Assembly: GCF_029962835.1 (NCBI RefSeq)
Contig: NC_080578.1
Coordinates: 105,329,759 to 105,393,758, forward strand
Reading direction: 5' to 3'
Source: Magnolia sinica
Taxonomy: Eukaryota; Streptophyta; Magnoliopsida; Magnoliales; Magnoliaceae
Length of the DNA: 64,000 bases
Shown here one piece after another: positions 46,437 through 59,185 of this stretch (its first letter is position 1; the number at the start of each line of letters is the position of its first letter). Below the pieces are notes generated by a model. The model was not told the origin of the DNA, did not search any database, and saw only the letters and a program-made list of their open reading frames with translations. Made by a program: the position numbers and the translations under genes.

Positions 46437-46542
46437 CTGTGATATGGGTGTCGTGTCTTCATTTCCCACACTCCGGAGGCTTATTTTCAGCAACTGATTG
46501 TTTTCAAGTTCAGGAACTATATACACAACAGCTCCAATGCCC
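46437..46542 (-). pseudogene. Captured exon of a DHHA1-domain protein
   Basis: A 106-bp minus-strand exon between TTTTGCAG and GTTACA. It reads GIGAVVYIVPELENNQLLK, then ISLRSVGNEDTTPISQ. This is the segment I know just before the GGGHRNAS motif of plant DHHA1 (DHH-type phosphoesterase) proteins; that motif is missing. The family call is from memory. Confidence 0.55.
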
Positions 46543-46545
46543 CTG

Positions 46546-47760
46546 CAAAAGGAACCAAATTAGAAAATTAACATACTAAAAATGAAGATGGAACATTGAA
46601 TAGTAACAAATGGTCCAAGTACATGTTGCCCAAAATGCAAAGCAAGTACCATCCAATGTATCCTGGCCCAAGAAAAAATCAAGCAAAGCAAGTGGGACAA
46701 GAAAAGCAAGACAGCCCAAGAAAAGGTAGGCAACGTATCCACGTTCAACATTCACGTGGCCCACTTTGATGAGTTGACCTGTTCTATTCATGGATGGCAT
46801 GTATCTTCCACATGTGTGCCAGAAGAGTAGTATAAGCAAACTTCTCCACGAACCTGATAAGAAAATGTTCAACGAGACCTCACATATGAGCCTCTCCATC
46901 AATCTGGACTGTCCAATTTTGGCCACCACGGTGTATGAGCACACTTGCAGTATCCCACCTGATGAATGTCCCTCATCTTCTACGCATTTAAATGACACTT
47001 AAATAGAAAGTATTGAAATGCTCACGTTGTGTTGCATCTTATGAATGGCCACGATGAAATTGCGTCCAGTGCACACCCAATTGGTTCTCAAAAACAAGTA
47101 AAAAGAGAAACATACTATCTAGCCTTTATTGAGGCCATATTGGACTAAAATCATCGCACATACACATGCATGGGGCATCTTTGAGTGAATCCAAACTGCA
47201 CAACTTGAGACCAAAATTACTCTTTCAAATCTGGAAGGTGAAATCCCTAATTTTAAAAATTCTCAGAATCCCAAAATCCTAAAATCCCCAATTTGTAAAA
47301 TCAGAAAAACCCAAATTCAGTGTCCACATTCAAATCCGTAAGCCCTAAAATCCCCAAATCCCTAAATGAGGGTCCACATTCGAATTGGAAATCCACAAAT
47401 TACTAAATCCCCAAATTCATAAATCAACATTGAGATTGAGAGAGATTGAGAGGGAGAGCGAGACAAAAATACCTCGCGTTCATGAATCTAATTCAATCGA
47501 GCTTCAGAGAGAGCGAGAAAGGGAGGTTGTGATTGAGAGAGGAATGAAGGTGGTGCGTGGGTAGGGAGGGCCTTGGACCACCACTCGGCCAAACGAGGAT
47601 GGGCAGGGAGAGAGATGGGGAGTCGAGGATGGGCAGGGAAAGAGAAAGAGAAGTGGGGAGAAGATAGAGAGAAAGGAGCGACAAGGGGCTGTGGGCGCGA
47701 GAATGAAACATTTGGGATGTTTTTCTTATGGGCGCGGACGTCCACTTGAGACGAACGGTG
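46546..47760. other. Interior of the second CACTA, no gene assigned
   Basis: 47220-47420 has repeated CCCTAAAATCC/CCCAAATTC words. 47430-47700 is GAGA-rich and shares GTGCGTGGGTAGGG with 38728-38741. Frames here look like purine-rich artefacts. Confidence 0.35.
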
Positions 47761-47769
47761 CTGTTAGGG

Positions 47770-48050
47770 GCTACGTGTGGCCGATCATAATGTATGTCAT
47801 TTATCTATGCCATCCGTTAAATTAAAATAATTTTTTAGAGCTTTATCTCAAAAAAGGAGGAAATAGAAGGCTCACATGGACCACACCAGAAATCAACAAA
47901 AGGCACTTAATCTCTATTGTTTCCTATGGTGTGGTCCACTTGAGATTTCAATTTATCTAATTTTTGGGGATAATGCATTAAAATAAATTTAAAAATGGAT
48001 GGACGGCTTAGATTAAACAAAATTTGTGGTGGCCCCATAGAACTTCTAAC
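47770..48050. repeat. Dispersed foldback repeat, copy E
   Basis: Contains ATAATGTATGTCATTTATC, TGGACCACACCAGAAATC, TATGGTGTGGTCCACTTGAG and AAAATGGATGGACGGC, the family words in mirrored order. Confidence 0.7.
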
Positions 48051-48179
48051 AGATGTGCCTTTGCCACAGTTGATACGATTATTTAGTCAAAGTGTAAATC
48101 TGTAGTAATATAGCTACGGTTTATATCAGTAGCTAAAAATTCCCATAATCCCTACACTTTTCCCATTTTTTTGGTAGTG

Positions 48180-49916
48180 ATTTAATTCTACCATGTTTTT
48201 AAATAATTGTAGAATGAAATTTGAATTATTGTCCATATGGTACAATCGAGATACTTCTTAGTATAGAAATTAACTCTCTAATCTAGTTAAACAAACAATC
48301 TTATTTACATATGGTTGATACATTTGAAAGTTGATTTAAATGATAATTGTTTGTAATTAGAAGAATGAGTTAATTGTGATTTAGTTTATCATTTGCTTGT
48401 GTTAATGGATTGTATTGAAAATATAGTATTATATGTTGATGGATATTATATTAGGGATTCCTCTAACTAGTGGCCGGTTGTAAATGAAATAAATGTTACG
48501 ATGTCGTAAACTTACCATCTCGTGGATTATTTGTGCTAATGTGGTTCGTGAATTATATTATTTTGTTGTGTCCTTGAAGGACTTAATGCTAATGTGGCCT
48601 ATTGGAAGGACTCTTGTTGTTGGAAGTATATTTAAACCTTTGATAGTAATTTCTATGTGTCGAATCATGAGTGGCCACTAGTCGTAGAGGTTCTTGTAAA
48701 TGGACTGTCTTGCATTCTATATTTTACCATCACTACTTATAATTGTGTGAATGTGTTAGAATCTTATTTGTTTAAGTCTCATGAGCTAAGGATGGTGGAA
48801 TGTGACACTATATCCGATCTGTCGGCCTTTGCTGGGTTGTGCATGCCCCCCATAGCGACCTTTGAGCTTTTCTGATGTGTTGTTTGTAAATTGGACTAAT
48901 AATAGTTGGGTTAATCATGCATATATGGCACGTGGGCGTTATCGGGTGCCTGGTTAATTGTTTGAAAGACCAGTGTACTGTTCGAACGACCCTTTTTGCA
49001 TGGGTCGACTGTTTGAAAGACCCTGTATCTTGCATGAATGGACCAACTATTTGAAAGGTCCATTTATTTGTTCAGTTGGATGTGCATCCCCAAGCTGATT
49101 GCATTCATGCATTCATTCATTAATCAAATTTAAGTTGGCGATTGAATATTGTGTGAGAAGTGGATTATATCTTCTTATGTTATACATTAAATTGTAGTTT
49201 GAATGTTATAATTGTTTCTCTTATTTTTGTGGATTGTATTTCCTTATGTTATACTTTGAATTTTGGGTGGATATGTAGTTGATGTTATAATTGTGAGTGG
49301 TGAATTATAATCTAGATATTATATTTTCTTAAATTGTTATTTAAAAATGTGAGTTGTATCTTCTTCTGAATTACGGGTGGCATCTTCCTATATGTCACTT
49401 ATGAAACATAAATTGTATACTTTTGTATTTAACTTGTAAAGTTTACGTTGGATATTATATTCTCTTGAGTTATTTGAATTCCATTGTTGACTATTATGAT
49501 GCTTGATAATCTTGGAGGGTATACCTTACTGGGATATCCATTGACACTATCAAACCATATTCAGTTGGTGTAAGTTACGTAAATGATGCATAAGTCGATA
49601 TTGATGTGGAGCATGGAGAACTGGATAATCTTGAGACTTTTTATTCTAAAATTTTTTCTTTTTTCTTTTTAGTTATTTTATTTGATTTTTGAGTCATTGG
49701 TTTGTATAAGCCCTATGGGCAACCATTTGAATATTTAAGTGTATACTTGGACATTTTTCTCTATTGTGATTTGTGATTTATTTTACTTCTGTTGCGATTG
49801 CTCAATTATATTTAAAAAATTTATTTACTGTGAAATGTAGGCTATCCTTGAAAGTTAATACTCGGGATTTTGGAAAATGAGTACTAAACTCGGGTTACGA
49901 AATCCGGGGCATTACA
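48180..49916. mobile_element. Possible Gypsy-type LTR or LTR fragment
   Basis: AT-rich noncoding sequence ending in AAATCCGGGGCATTACA (49900-49916), resembling the 3' ends of long Ty3/Gypsy LTRs. GTTTGAAAGACC-like words recur at about 48960-49065. No second LTR, primer site or start was found. Confidence 0.3.
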
Positions 49917-49917
49917 T

Positions 49918-50275
49918 ACAAATCTCTAGTGGACCCCACCACAAAAATAATGGGGAGAGTGACGCCCACCATAAAAAAGTTCTAAGGGCTACAAAAGTTT
50001 TCGATCAAGTTGATATTTGTGTTTTCCCTTCTTTCATATCTGCATTAACACCTGAATAGGTTGGATCTCAAATAAACATCATTGTGGACCTTCGGAAGGT
50101 TTCAACGGTGGGCGTCACTCTCCCCACTGTTTTCTGTGGTGGGGTTCACTCCAGCCTTGGATCTACCTCACTCTTTGGATCATTCCCTAAAATGATCTCT
50201 CAAAATGTACGGATGGTGTGGATACAACACACATCATGGTGGGCCCCACAGAACTTGCTGATGTCACTTCAGCAG
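49918..50275. repeat. Dispersed foldback repeat, copy F
   Basis: Contains AGTGGACCCCACCACAAAAA, GTTTTCGATCAAGTTGAT, CTGTGGTGGGGTTCACTC and ACACATCATGGTGGGCCCCA. Both halves are recognisable. Confidence 0.75.
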
Positions 50276-50394
50276 TGAGTCTCAGTACTCAACCTGTCAG
50301 TAGCTAATCCGCGTCCCGAAAGATAGGAAAATGAAGGAAACGGACTGGCTACTCCCTCTGCCGCTAGCCCGGTGGCTGGTGTTCGGTGCTTTGT

Positions 50395-50560
50395 GGGCCC
50401 CACATGATGTATATATTTCATGCCGTTCATCAATTTTTACAGATCATTTTAGGGCTTGATACAAAAAGTTAGAGGGATATAAATCTCAGGTTGAGCACAC
50501 CACTGGAATTTTATTGGGAACCCCTTTTAATGTCATGTTAAGTGTCAAAGGGTACAACTC
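50395..50560. repeat. Dispersed foldback repeat, copy G (partial)
   Basis: Left half only: GTGGGCCCCACATGATGTATA, CATTTTAGGGCTTGATAC. Confidence 0.65.
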
Positions 50561-51829
50561 TCTTGAAACTAATTGTGTGGGCAAATACGTCTGTTTGCTC
50601 CTATGTTACGTGTAGAGATATATCAGTTTGGAAAAAGATAGAAAAGATTTCTTTAAAACAATAATTCGGGTAAATAAACTAGTTAAAATCACAATATAGC
50701 AATATTACAGTAACAAATATAATATTATATATCAGAAATAATATTAAAGCATGAAAAAAAGTACTTTTCCACTTTTAAAACCTTTTTCTCTTTTTTAACA
50801 CATTACATAGAAGACAAATTCTGTGTTAAATCAGCAGGCTATCTCTACTTTTCCATCTCAAATCCCAGAAACCACATAAGTAATTTTTTTAATTGAGATA
50901 AAAACTCAATAATAGGAAGAAAAAGCAACATAAAAAGATAACAAAATTTAAAATATTCAATCCAGTTTGCTTGTGTGTGCGTGTGCGCGGGCGCGTATTC
51001 AGTCCAGTGACTCACGATTCAGTGTCATAGACTCATATTTTGATGAGCAAGGCTTTTAATGTGCAAAGCTGAATCTATAACACATGTATAGGATGCATAA
51101 GCAAATATATGCCTGGATGTGCAATTGTATGTAAGCATGCATGTGTATAGACTGTGTGAATATACATGCATGCATACATCCGAATATCTTTATACAAGTG
51201 TTTATATGCTTAATCACATGCTTTTTGCTGATAAAGACAGCCAAACATTAGTTTCAGCAACCTAAAGAAACTATTGAAAGGGAAACAACTGTGTTTCCCG
51301 TTTGATGTGCTGTTAAAGTTGAATCATATTCCATATCTTCATAAGGGAGAGATAAAAAAACAAAAAAAAACAAAAAAAAAACAAAAAAACAAAACAAAAA
51401 AACAATAAAACAATAAAACAAAAAAACAAACAAAAAAAAGAACCAAAAAAAGAAGAAAGAAAAGAAAAGTAAATCTAATAGTATGCCCTTGCCAAGTTCA
51501 TTGAAGACATTGGAAAATCTCTTTTAGAATTTACAAGGAGCAACTGTGTAAATGCAAAACAATTTTGATCTGTATGGGGTAAAAAAAAAAAAAAGAGAGA
51601 AAGAAAGAAAGAAAAAGAAAAAAAAGCACTATTGATGCAGGTCACGGCCCATCCAAGATCATTGTATGGCTCAACAAGACATAGACCCATAGCCCACCAT
51701 AGGCCCAACATGTTCTGATTTTTGGATTGTTTATTTACAGATTTAAGTGTCTAAATCATGGATATTAATTTACTATTTTTGAGTGATATGGGGGGCTGAT
51801 TTAAAAATGTGATTTACGTGATTAAAGAT
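50561..51829. other. Intergenic with low-complexity runs
   Basis: A (GT)n/(GC) run at about 50970-50996 and long A-rich stretches at 51355-51475 and 51581-51630. No gene seen. Confidence 0.45.
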
Positions 51830-51930
51830 CAGTGTTTTAAATAGCGAATCGCGTGTAGAGTAGCGTTCACCCCTCTGAAGCGTGAAGCATAAGCTACATA
51901 GCGTGTAGCGTATGCTATATGCCACTTCTA
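51830..51930. repeat. hAT-like terminus with TAGCG words
   Basis: CAGTGTTTTAAATAGCGAATC resembles the ends of the ATATCG hAT family but is followed by repeated TAGCG/GCGTGTAG words. No partner end was found. Confidence 0.4.
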
Positions 51931-52171
51931 GATTTTTAATCAAGGTCGTGCTTAGTTGCACCAATTTCATGATATTTTGGACCAAATTAGACTGATTAAT
52001 AATAAATTTGAACAATATTGATATTTGGTGCAACTAAACTCAACCTAAATAATATAAGGTAATGATTAAGAGTAAATGTAAAGAAAGCAACGAAACTGAT
52101 TTAATATTGTTACTTATATTATTTTTACTAAAAGTACTGAAAAATTAACTAATTTTATTGAAAAAAAATGT

Positions 52172-52680
52172 AACAAATTACAAGAAAAAGGGGCTTTAGC
52201 CTTGGTTCAAAACTGTGGCTAAAAAGGTAAAAAACTGAGGCTAACGCCTTTAGCCTCAGTTTTTCCTTAGTTATCCGAACCGAGGTTGAAACCCCCGTGG
52301 CTAAAGGCTTATCCTCAGTTTTAGCAACCGAGGCTAAAATGACTTTTATAGCATCAATTCTTCAAGTGAAGCTAAAAAAAACCTTTTTAGCTTCAATTTT
52401 CTCGAAATGAGGTTAAATCAAAATTTTAGCCTCCATTGTTTCCAACTGAGACTAAATCCAAATTTAGCCTCAATTGCCTCCAACCGAAGCTAAAACTATT
52501 TTTAACCTCGGTTCTCAACAACCGAGGCTAAAGCCTTTAGCCACGGGAGTTGTACTCTCAATTTAGGTAATTGAGGCAAAACTGAGACTAAAGATGGATT
52601 TAGCCTTTGTTGGCATTAACTGAGGCTAAATTCACTTTTTAACATCAGTTTTCAACAATTGAGGCTAAAACATTTATTTT
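52172..52680. mobile_element. CACTA-type terminus with GAGGCTAAA subterminal array
   Basis: The start ATTACAAGAAAAAGGGGC resembles CACTACAAGAAAAAGGGGC with the outer bases changed. Behind it ACYGAGGCTAAA and its inverse TTTAGCCTCAGT recur nearly twenty times in about 480 bp, the subterminal repeat style of CACTA elements. No right end was found; Copia elements lie close by. Confidence 0.6.
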
Positions 52681-52977
52681 AACCTATTCATAAACTTGTG
52701 TATAGTCATTCATTCATTCATTTTAATCCATTCATAAAAGCACAATACTAAAAAAAAAAAAAAAGCTATCTGTCCATTTAAAGTTTTCAAAACAAACTGT
52801 TACATAGCATTAGCATGTAGACATAGAGTACTACAAGGAAACACACTTAAAAAACCAAAGTATGGTGTCATTGGGCTTGCAATAGCTGAAATTGTTAGCT
52901 CTAATTAGATAAGCCTCTCCCATCCATACAGCTCATGTTGACAAGCACCGTATGTATTCAACTTAAGCATGCCCTAC

Positions 52978-53096
52978 CTGATGAGTGCAGCAGCTTGCTT
53001 GATTTTCGGGTTAAGCGCATCCTCAAGGCATGTGAGAAACCACCCTCTATAGAAGTAGTCAACAATTCTGGTGTATAACAGCTTCAGCAGTTCCAA
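52978..53096 (-). other. Exon-like fragment, unidentified gene
   Basis: A 119-bp minus-strand segment between AATTGCAG and GTAGGG, fully open: LELLKLLYTRIVDYFYRGWF, then LTCLEDALNPKIKQAAALI. Splice borders and frame suggest a captured host exon behind the CACTA terminus. The family is not recognised. Confidence 0.45.
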
Positions 53097-53137
53097 CTGC
53101 AATTGTATTTTTGAATGTAGTCCTCCAAATATTTTTC

Positions 53138-53283
53138 TGTTAGTATTCCTTAAGAATATGTCAGCTTGAATATTGCTGAAATATAGGATATAGTTATTGC
53201 TTTCTGTTTTGATTCAATGTATTATTTATACGATTTGTTTCTTTAATGAAAATGGTGAGTTCACACATTTATCAATCTCTTCA
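53138..53283 (+). repeat. 5' LTR of the first Copia element, about 146 bp
   Basis: Begins TGTTAG, ends CA directly before the primer site. Short LTRs of this size occur in some Copia lineages. The start is the best TG candidate, not proven by a partner LTR. Confidence 0.6.
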
Positions 53284-53295
53284 TGGTATCAGAGC
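53284..53295 (+). promoter_or_regulatory. Copia primer binding site (initiator Met-tRNA type)
   Basis: TGGTATCAGAGC, complementary to the 3' end of plant initiator methionine tRNA and standard for Copia elements. Confidence 0.9.
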
Positions 53296-56200
53296 AGCTC
53301 CTCCTTCACTGCTGCTAAATTTTTTTCTCTCCCTTTCCCCCTTTCCCATACCGTCATGACTACTCCAAATGGTACACCCATTCTACCCATCACCAATGAA
53401 TCTCAACTCCTCACAATCAACACAGCTGCACAAGCTCCTCTCAAACTTACCTCCTCCAACTATCTCTCATGGAAAATCCAATTTGAAACACTCTTCATTG
53501 GCTATGATCTCCTTGGATACATTGATGGATCCAAACCTTGTCCACCCAAAACTCTAACAACAAACAATGTTGCCACACTAAATCTTGCCTACACCCTCTG
53601 GATTCGCCAAGATCAATTGATTTTGAATGCTCTCATTGGCTCTCTCTCACCCACAATCATCTCATTCATTGCTCGTGCCAAAACCTCTTGTGAAGCATGG
53701 ACTATTCTAGCAAATACCTATGCCAAACCATCTCGTGGTCGCATCAAACAAGTCAAAAATCTTCTCAAAAATCCCAGTAAAGGCACTATGATAGTAACTG
53801 ATTTTCTGCACTCTGTCAAAGCACGTACAGATGAATTGGCCATCCTAGGCGCCCCAATGGAGGAAGAAGACCTTACAGAGAAGATCTTGGATGGACTAGG
53901 TGATGAGTACAAAGAACTTGTCCGTGCTGTTCAAGCCCGTGACACCTCTATATCATTTGATGAACTCCATGAGAAACTCTTATCCTTTGAAGCCTCTCTC
54001 TCAGCCAACACAAAATCTGAAATAAATCTTCCTATTACTGCTAATCCCACAAACAGGAACAATCCTATGAACACCAACTGGAGGCCACATAGGACCAACA
54101 CCAACACCAACTGGCGTCCCAACCACTCATACTCTCCAGGTAACACAGGTTGGCGTCCACCTGCAACCTACCCTGCCCGCCCTCCTATGGCCACCAACCC
54201 AGGAACTCCACCTCGCACCAACCGACCTCCACCTCGTCCATACCAGGGGTTTTGCCAAATCTGTGGCATTCAAGGTCACACTGCCAAGCGATGTCCATCC
54301 TTCCAGCTTGTACCAATACAATCATCCACTACAAGTGCTACACCACCAGCTACCTCTTCCACCTCTTGGCAGCCACGGGCTCACTATGCTGCCAATACCA
54401 CCACCAATAATCCATCATGGCTGCTAGACAGTGGAGCCTCTCATCATGTCACTACCAACTTAAACAACCTGTCTCTTCATGCACCATACACTGGATCAGA
54501 TGATGTTATGATTGGTGATGGTACAGGTTTACTCATCTCTCACACTGGTTCTGCTTCTCTTCCATCATCAACCACCACTTTTACCTTGGATGATGTTCTT
54601 TGTGTGCCAACTATGAAAAAGAACTTAATTTCTATCTCTCAATTTTGCATCTCTAATAATGTCTCTGTTGAATTTTTACCCTCTTCTTTTCATGTGAAGG
54701 ATCTTCATACGAGGGCAATCCTTTTGACAGGCAACACTAAGGATGGAGTGTATGAGTGGCCAGCTGCACAACCCGCCTCTTCCCCAATTCTAGCCTTCTC
54801 TCATGTCAAAACCACATCATCAAATTGGCATCATCGCTTAGGCCATCCCGCTTTTCCCATTTTAAAACACATTATGTCTAATTATCAGTTAGATTTTTCT
54901 ACACCTTTACCAAAAGAATTCTCATGTAATGCTTATCTTAGCAATAAAAGTCATAAGCTTCCTTTCTCCATTTCATCTCTCCACTCTACAAATCCTCTTG
55001 AAATAATTTTTTCTGATGTATGGACTTCTCCTATTTTGTCACAAGATGGTTTCAAATATTATGTTATTTTTGTTGATCACTTCACAAAATACATTTGGTT
55101 ATACCCCCTCAAAAAAAAATCTGAAGTTCAAGAAGTTTTCAAACATTTCAAAGCCATTGTGGAAAATTATTTCTCTAAAAAAATTATCACTCTCTACTCT
55201 GATAATGGAGGCGAATATATGGTCCTCAAAGATTATCTCTCCCTCCATGGCATTTCCCACTTCACTACTCCACCATATACACCTGAACACAATGGCTACT
55301 CTGAAAGGAGACACCGCCATATCGTTGAAACTGGCCTCACCCTACTCTCTCACGCTTCACTTCCAATCACCTTCTGGCCTCATGCCTTTGCTACTGCTGT
55401 CTACCTCATTAACAGGCTTCCAACCACCACTCTCAATCTGTCCTTCCCCTTTGAATTAATTTTTCACAAAAATCCTAATTACTCTAGACTAAAAGTTTTT
55501 GGCTGTTTGTGTTATCCTTGGCTACGCCCATATACCTCACACAAACTTAATCCACGCTCCAAACCATTTGTGTTTCTTGGGTACTCTTTATCTCAGAGTG
55601 CTTATCTCTGCCTTGACCCATCCACCTCCAAAATTTATGTTTCTCGCCATGTTCAGTTTGTTGAATCAATCTTTCCATACACCTCACTGCACACCCCTCT
55701 TCCACGTCCCATTTCCTCTACCATATCTACTCGGATTCCTCCTGTCCTTACTGTCTCCACTCCTACATCATCCCAGCAGGCAGCCCACACTCCATCTGCA
55801 ACTAGCTCTCAAGGACTGCTTCTGCCCGAGACTACTTCACAACCAGCTGCCCCGTTCCCACAACAAGCTTCCTCTGCCCGCCAACCATCTCCTCAACATT
55901 CACTTACAACCACCGAACCACACATCCCCATCCCACCTCCCACTCAACACCGCATGACTACCCGAGCCAAGAATAACATCACCAAACCAATTCAGAAACT
56001 CAACCTTCATACCCACAAACCAACGTCCCAAAATACTGCTCCTACATCCATCTCCCAAGCTCTCAAAGATCACAATTGGCGTCAAGCTATGTCCGAAGAG
56101 TATGATGCACTTGTTCGTAATGGAACTTGGGAACTAGTTCCCCCGGAAGACATTTCTAATCTGGTTGGTTGCAAATGGATTTTCCATCTTAAAAGAAACT

Positions 56201-57283
56201 CTGATGGTTCTATTGACAGGTACAAAGCTCGCCTTGTAGCCAAGGGCTTTCATCAAAGACCGGGTGTGGACTACCATGAAACTTTCAGTCCAGTTGTCAA
56301 GCCTACCACAGTGAGACTTGTGCTTAGTATCGCAGTAAGTAATGGCTGGTCTCTTCGCCAATTGGATGTCAATAATGCGTTTCTTCAAGGCAGGCTCTCT
56401 GAAAATGTATTTATGGCTCAACCACCAGGTTTTGTAGACTCTGATCATCCTTCCTATGTCTGTAAACTCCATAAAGCCATCTATGGCCTCAAACAAGCTC
56501 CCCGAGCTTGGTATCACGAGTTGCGTCAGTTTCTGCTCACTTCTGGTTTCAAGAACTCACACTCAGATACATCTCTCTTTGTTCTTCGCAGCAGCAACCA
56601 TGTCTTGTATCTTCTTGTGTATGTTGATGATATTATCCTAACTAGCAGCAATGATGCTCATGTTTCCACAGTTTGTTCACTGTCTGGCTCAAAGATTTTC
56701 TCTAAAAAATCTTGGTCCACTCTCTTACTTTCTTGGAGTTGAAGTTGTCCCTCACCGTCTTGGCATTCTGCTCTCCCAAAGACGATACATTCAAGACCTA
56801 CTCAAACGAACCAATATGGATGATGCAAAACCTGTTCTCACTCCTTTACCAACCAGCTCAGTATCCATCTCCCTAACCTCAGGCACACCTCTCTGCGACC
56901 CCACACCATATCGTGTAGCAGTTGGCAGCCTGCAGTATCTTTCCTTAACACGCCCAGACATTTCTTTTGCTATTAATCGAATGGCCCAATTTATGCATCA
57001 TCCTACCACTGAGCATTGGGTCCTTATTAAGCGTATCTTACGCTATTTGTGTGGCACACTAAACAAGGGGCTCCTTCTCTATCGTGATTCTCCCCTCACT
57101 CTTCATGGCTTCTCTGATTCTCTTCATGCCTTTTCCGATGTGGATTGGGCTGGTAATAAAGACGATTATTCTTCCACCAGTGCTTATCTTATTTATCTTG
57201 GCCGGAACCTTGTCTCCTGGAGTTCGAAGAAGCAACAAACTGTTGCTCGCTCATCCACTGAAGAAGAGTACTCTCCCTCGTCC

Positions 57284-59185
57284 ATTGCAGGTATACTCAC
57301 GTCGACCACGTACAGATCCACCACCTATTACTCAACCCAAACCTACTGTACCTGTTGCGGATCCTGAACCTACCTCGATACGTCGTTCTGCTCGTGAACA
57401 TCGAGCGCCTGATCGCTTGATATGCTCTATGTCTGCCATGAATGCTACTCTGGATACTGTTTCTATTCCTACTTCATATTCTCAGGCAGCCACTCATGAT
57501 TGTTGGAAGAAGGCTATGGCAGAAGAACTTGCAGCATTGGATGATAACCATACGTGGGAGATTGTCCCTCGACCCGCTAACCAACAGCTAATTGGTAGCA
57601 AATGGATTTATTTTGTAAAGCTCAAGTCTGATGGATCATTGGATCGATACAAGGCTTGACTTGTTGCTCAGGGATACAAACAGGAATACGGAATTGATTA
57701 CGATGAGACTTTCGCTCCTGTGGCCAAGATGAAAACTGTTCGTACTCTTCTGGCTATATCTTCTGTTCGCTCATGGCCACTCTCTCAGATGGATGTGAAA
57801 ATTGCCTTTCTTCATGGAGACCTCCAAGAAACCGTATATTTGAAATCTCCTCCTGGCTCTTTAATTCCTGACAATAAGGTATGTCGCCTAAAGAAAGTCC
57901 TGTATGGCCTCAAACATGCACCGCGGGCATGGTTCCAACGCTTTCACAATGTGGTTACGGGTGATGGCTTTACTCAAAGTGGTCATGACCCATCCTTATT
58001 TTTGCGCACCACTGCTCACGGCATTGTTATTATTCTGGTTTATGTTGATGACCTCCTACTGACTGGTAACGATGCTACTGGCATTTCGACTTTAAAGGAA
58101 GTTCTGCAATTATCATTCAAGATGAAAGACCTCGGCCATCTAACATATTTTCTTGGACTTGAATTTTCACGTTCCAACCGTGGGATTCTGGTCAGCCAGC
58201 GTAAATATACTAAGGATCTTCTCACCTTAGCATCATTGACGGATCAGAAGATGGTTCAGACTCCTTTAGAACTTAAAGTTCACTATGGTCGTGATGATGG
58301 TGATCTACTTGCACAGCCCGATTTATACCGCCGTCTGGTTGGGAGTCTGGTTTACTTAACTATGACTCGCCCTGATATTACCTACGCTATCCAAGTCGTC
58401 AGTCAGTTTGTTTCTGCTCCTCGAACTCTTCATATGACTGTGGTGTTGCGCATCCTACGGTACCTTCGTGGAACTCTAGATCGATCTCTGTTCTTCTCCT
58501 CCACGGCGACTCTAGACCTTCATGCTTATTTGAATGTTGATTGGGCCGGATGCGCTCTCACGCGAAGATCTACCACTGGCTACTGTGTTTTTCTCAGCAC
58601 TTCTCTCATCTCTTGGAAGTGTAAGAAGCAGGCCACTGTTTCCAAATCGAGTACAGAAGCCAAGTATCGGGCGATGTCCGCTGCGTGTAGTGAGCTTGTC
58701 TGGTTACGTGGACTTATTTCAGACTTGAGCATTCCTCTACAGAATCCTACTCCACTCCATGTCGATAATCTCAGTGCCATTCAGATCGCCTCTAACCTAG
58801 TTTTTCATGAACGAACGAAGCATATTAAAGTTGACTGTCACTTTATTCGTGAGAAATTTCAGTCTGGGCTCATTTCTTTTCCACATGTGGCATCCCATGA
58901 TTGGATTGCTGACATTCTCACCAAATCCCTCACGTCTGCATGTCACTCATTTCTTGTTGGCAAACTATTACTTGTCGATGACCAGCATTAGTTTGAGGGG
59001 GGATGTTAGACACCTCACATACCTTGTATATCTTGTTACCTTGTATATCTTGTTTCTATAGGTAGGGGATTCTACGTGTACTACTTTCCTTGTATAGATG
59101 GTTGTAATCTCTATATATTCAACCCCATTGGGTTGTCTCAAATACACAGAAAATCTTCTGCATCTCTCAGTTTTCACCACCAAGC
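57284..59185 (+). mobile_element. Second, different Ty1/Copia element, 3' part (RT, RNase H, polypurine tract, 3' LTR)
   Basis: Starts in the linker before RT (RRSAREHRAPDRLICSM at about 57.39 kb). It continues through reverse transcriptase (YVDDLLLTGND at about 58.04 kb) and RNase H (KSSTEAKYRAMSAACSELVW) to about 58991. The polypurine tract GAGGGGGGA (58995-59003) precedes a 3' LTR starting TGTTAGACACC at 59004; its right border near 59185 is estimated. The RT differs clearly from that of the element just upstream, so the two halves belong to different families. Broken, with few breaks. Confidence 0.85.

Larger units (their letters stand above)
42540..48179. mobile_element. Second gene-carrying CACTA element, about 5.6 kb
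   Basis: The right end, read inward from 48179, is CACTACCAAAAAAATGGG, followed by TAGCTACTG and ACCGTAGCTA words. About 42552-42795 carries the same AGCTACGG words about eight times in both orientations, the expected left subterminal zone. The outermost left bases are degraded into a T-run, so the start is approximate and no target duplication can be shown. Between them are exon fragments of glycerate kinase, a DHHA1 protein, the 6-phosphofructo-2-kinase/fructose-2,6-bisphosphatase gene and one unknown. No transposase is seen. Confidence 0.55.
53138..57283 (+). mobile_element. Ty1/Copia element, 5' part (LTR, primer site, gag, protease, integrase, RT, part of RNase H)
   Basis: The 5' LTR is followed by a primer site and a long gag-pol reading region starting at about 53356. 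Parts in order: gag, zinc knuckle at about 54.25 kb (CQICGIQGHTAKRC), protease (LLDSGASHHV) at about 54.42 kb, integrase at about 54.8-55.5 kb (HHRLGHPAF), reverse transcriptase at about 56.1-56.9 kb with YVDDIIL, then RNase H up to about 57.28 kb. The protease, integrase, RT order is Copia. Large parts of the coding region stay open, suggesting a young fossil, but it has a few breaks and no matching 3' LTR. Confidence 0.88.

Noticed and set aside
47488-47745. Ser/Pro/Leu-rich minus-strand frames
   Set aside because: Purine-rich low-complexity sequence with no motif.
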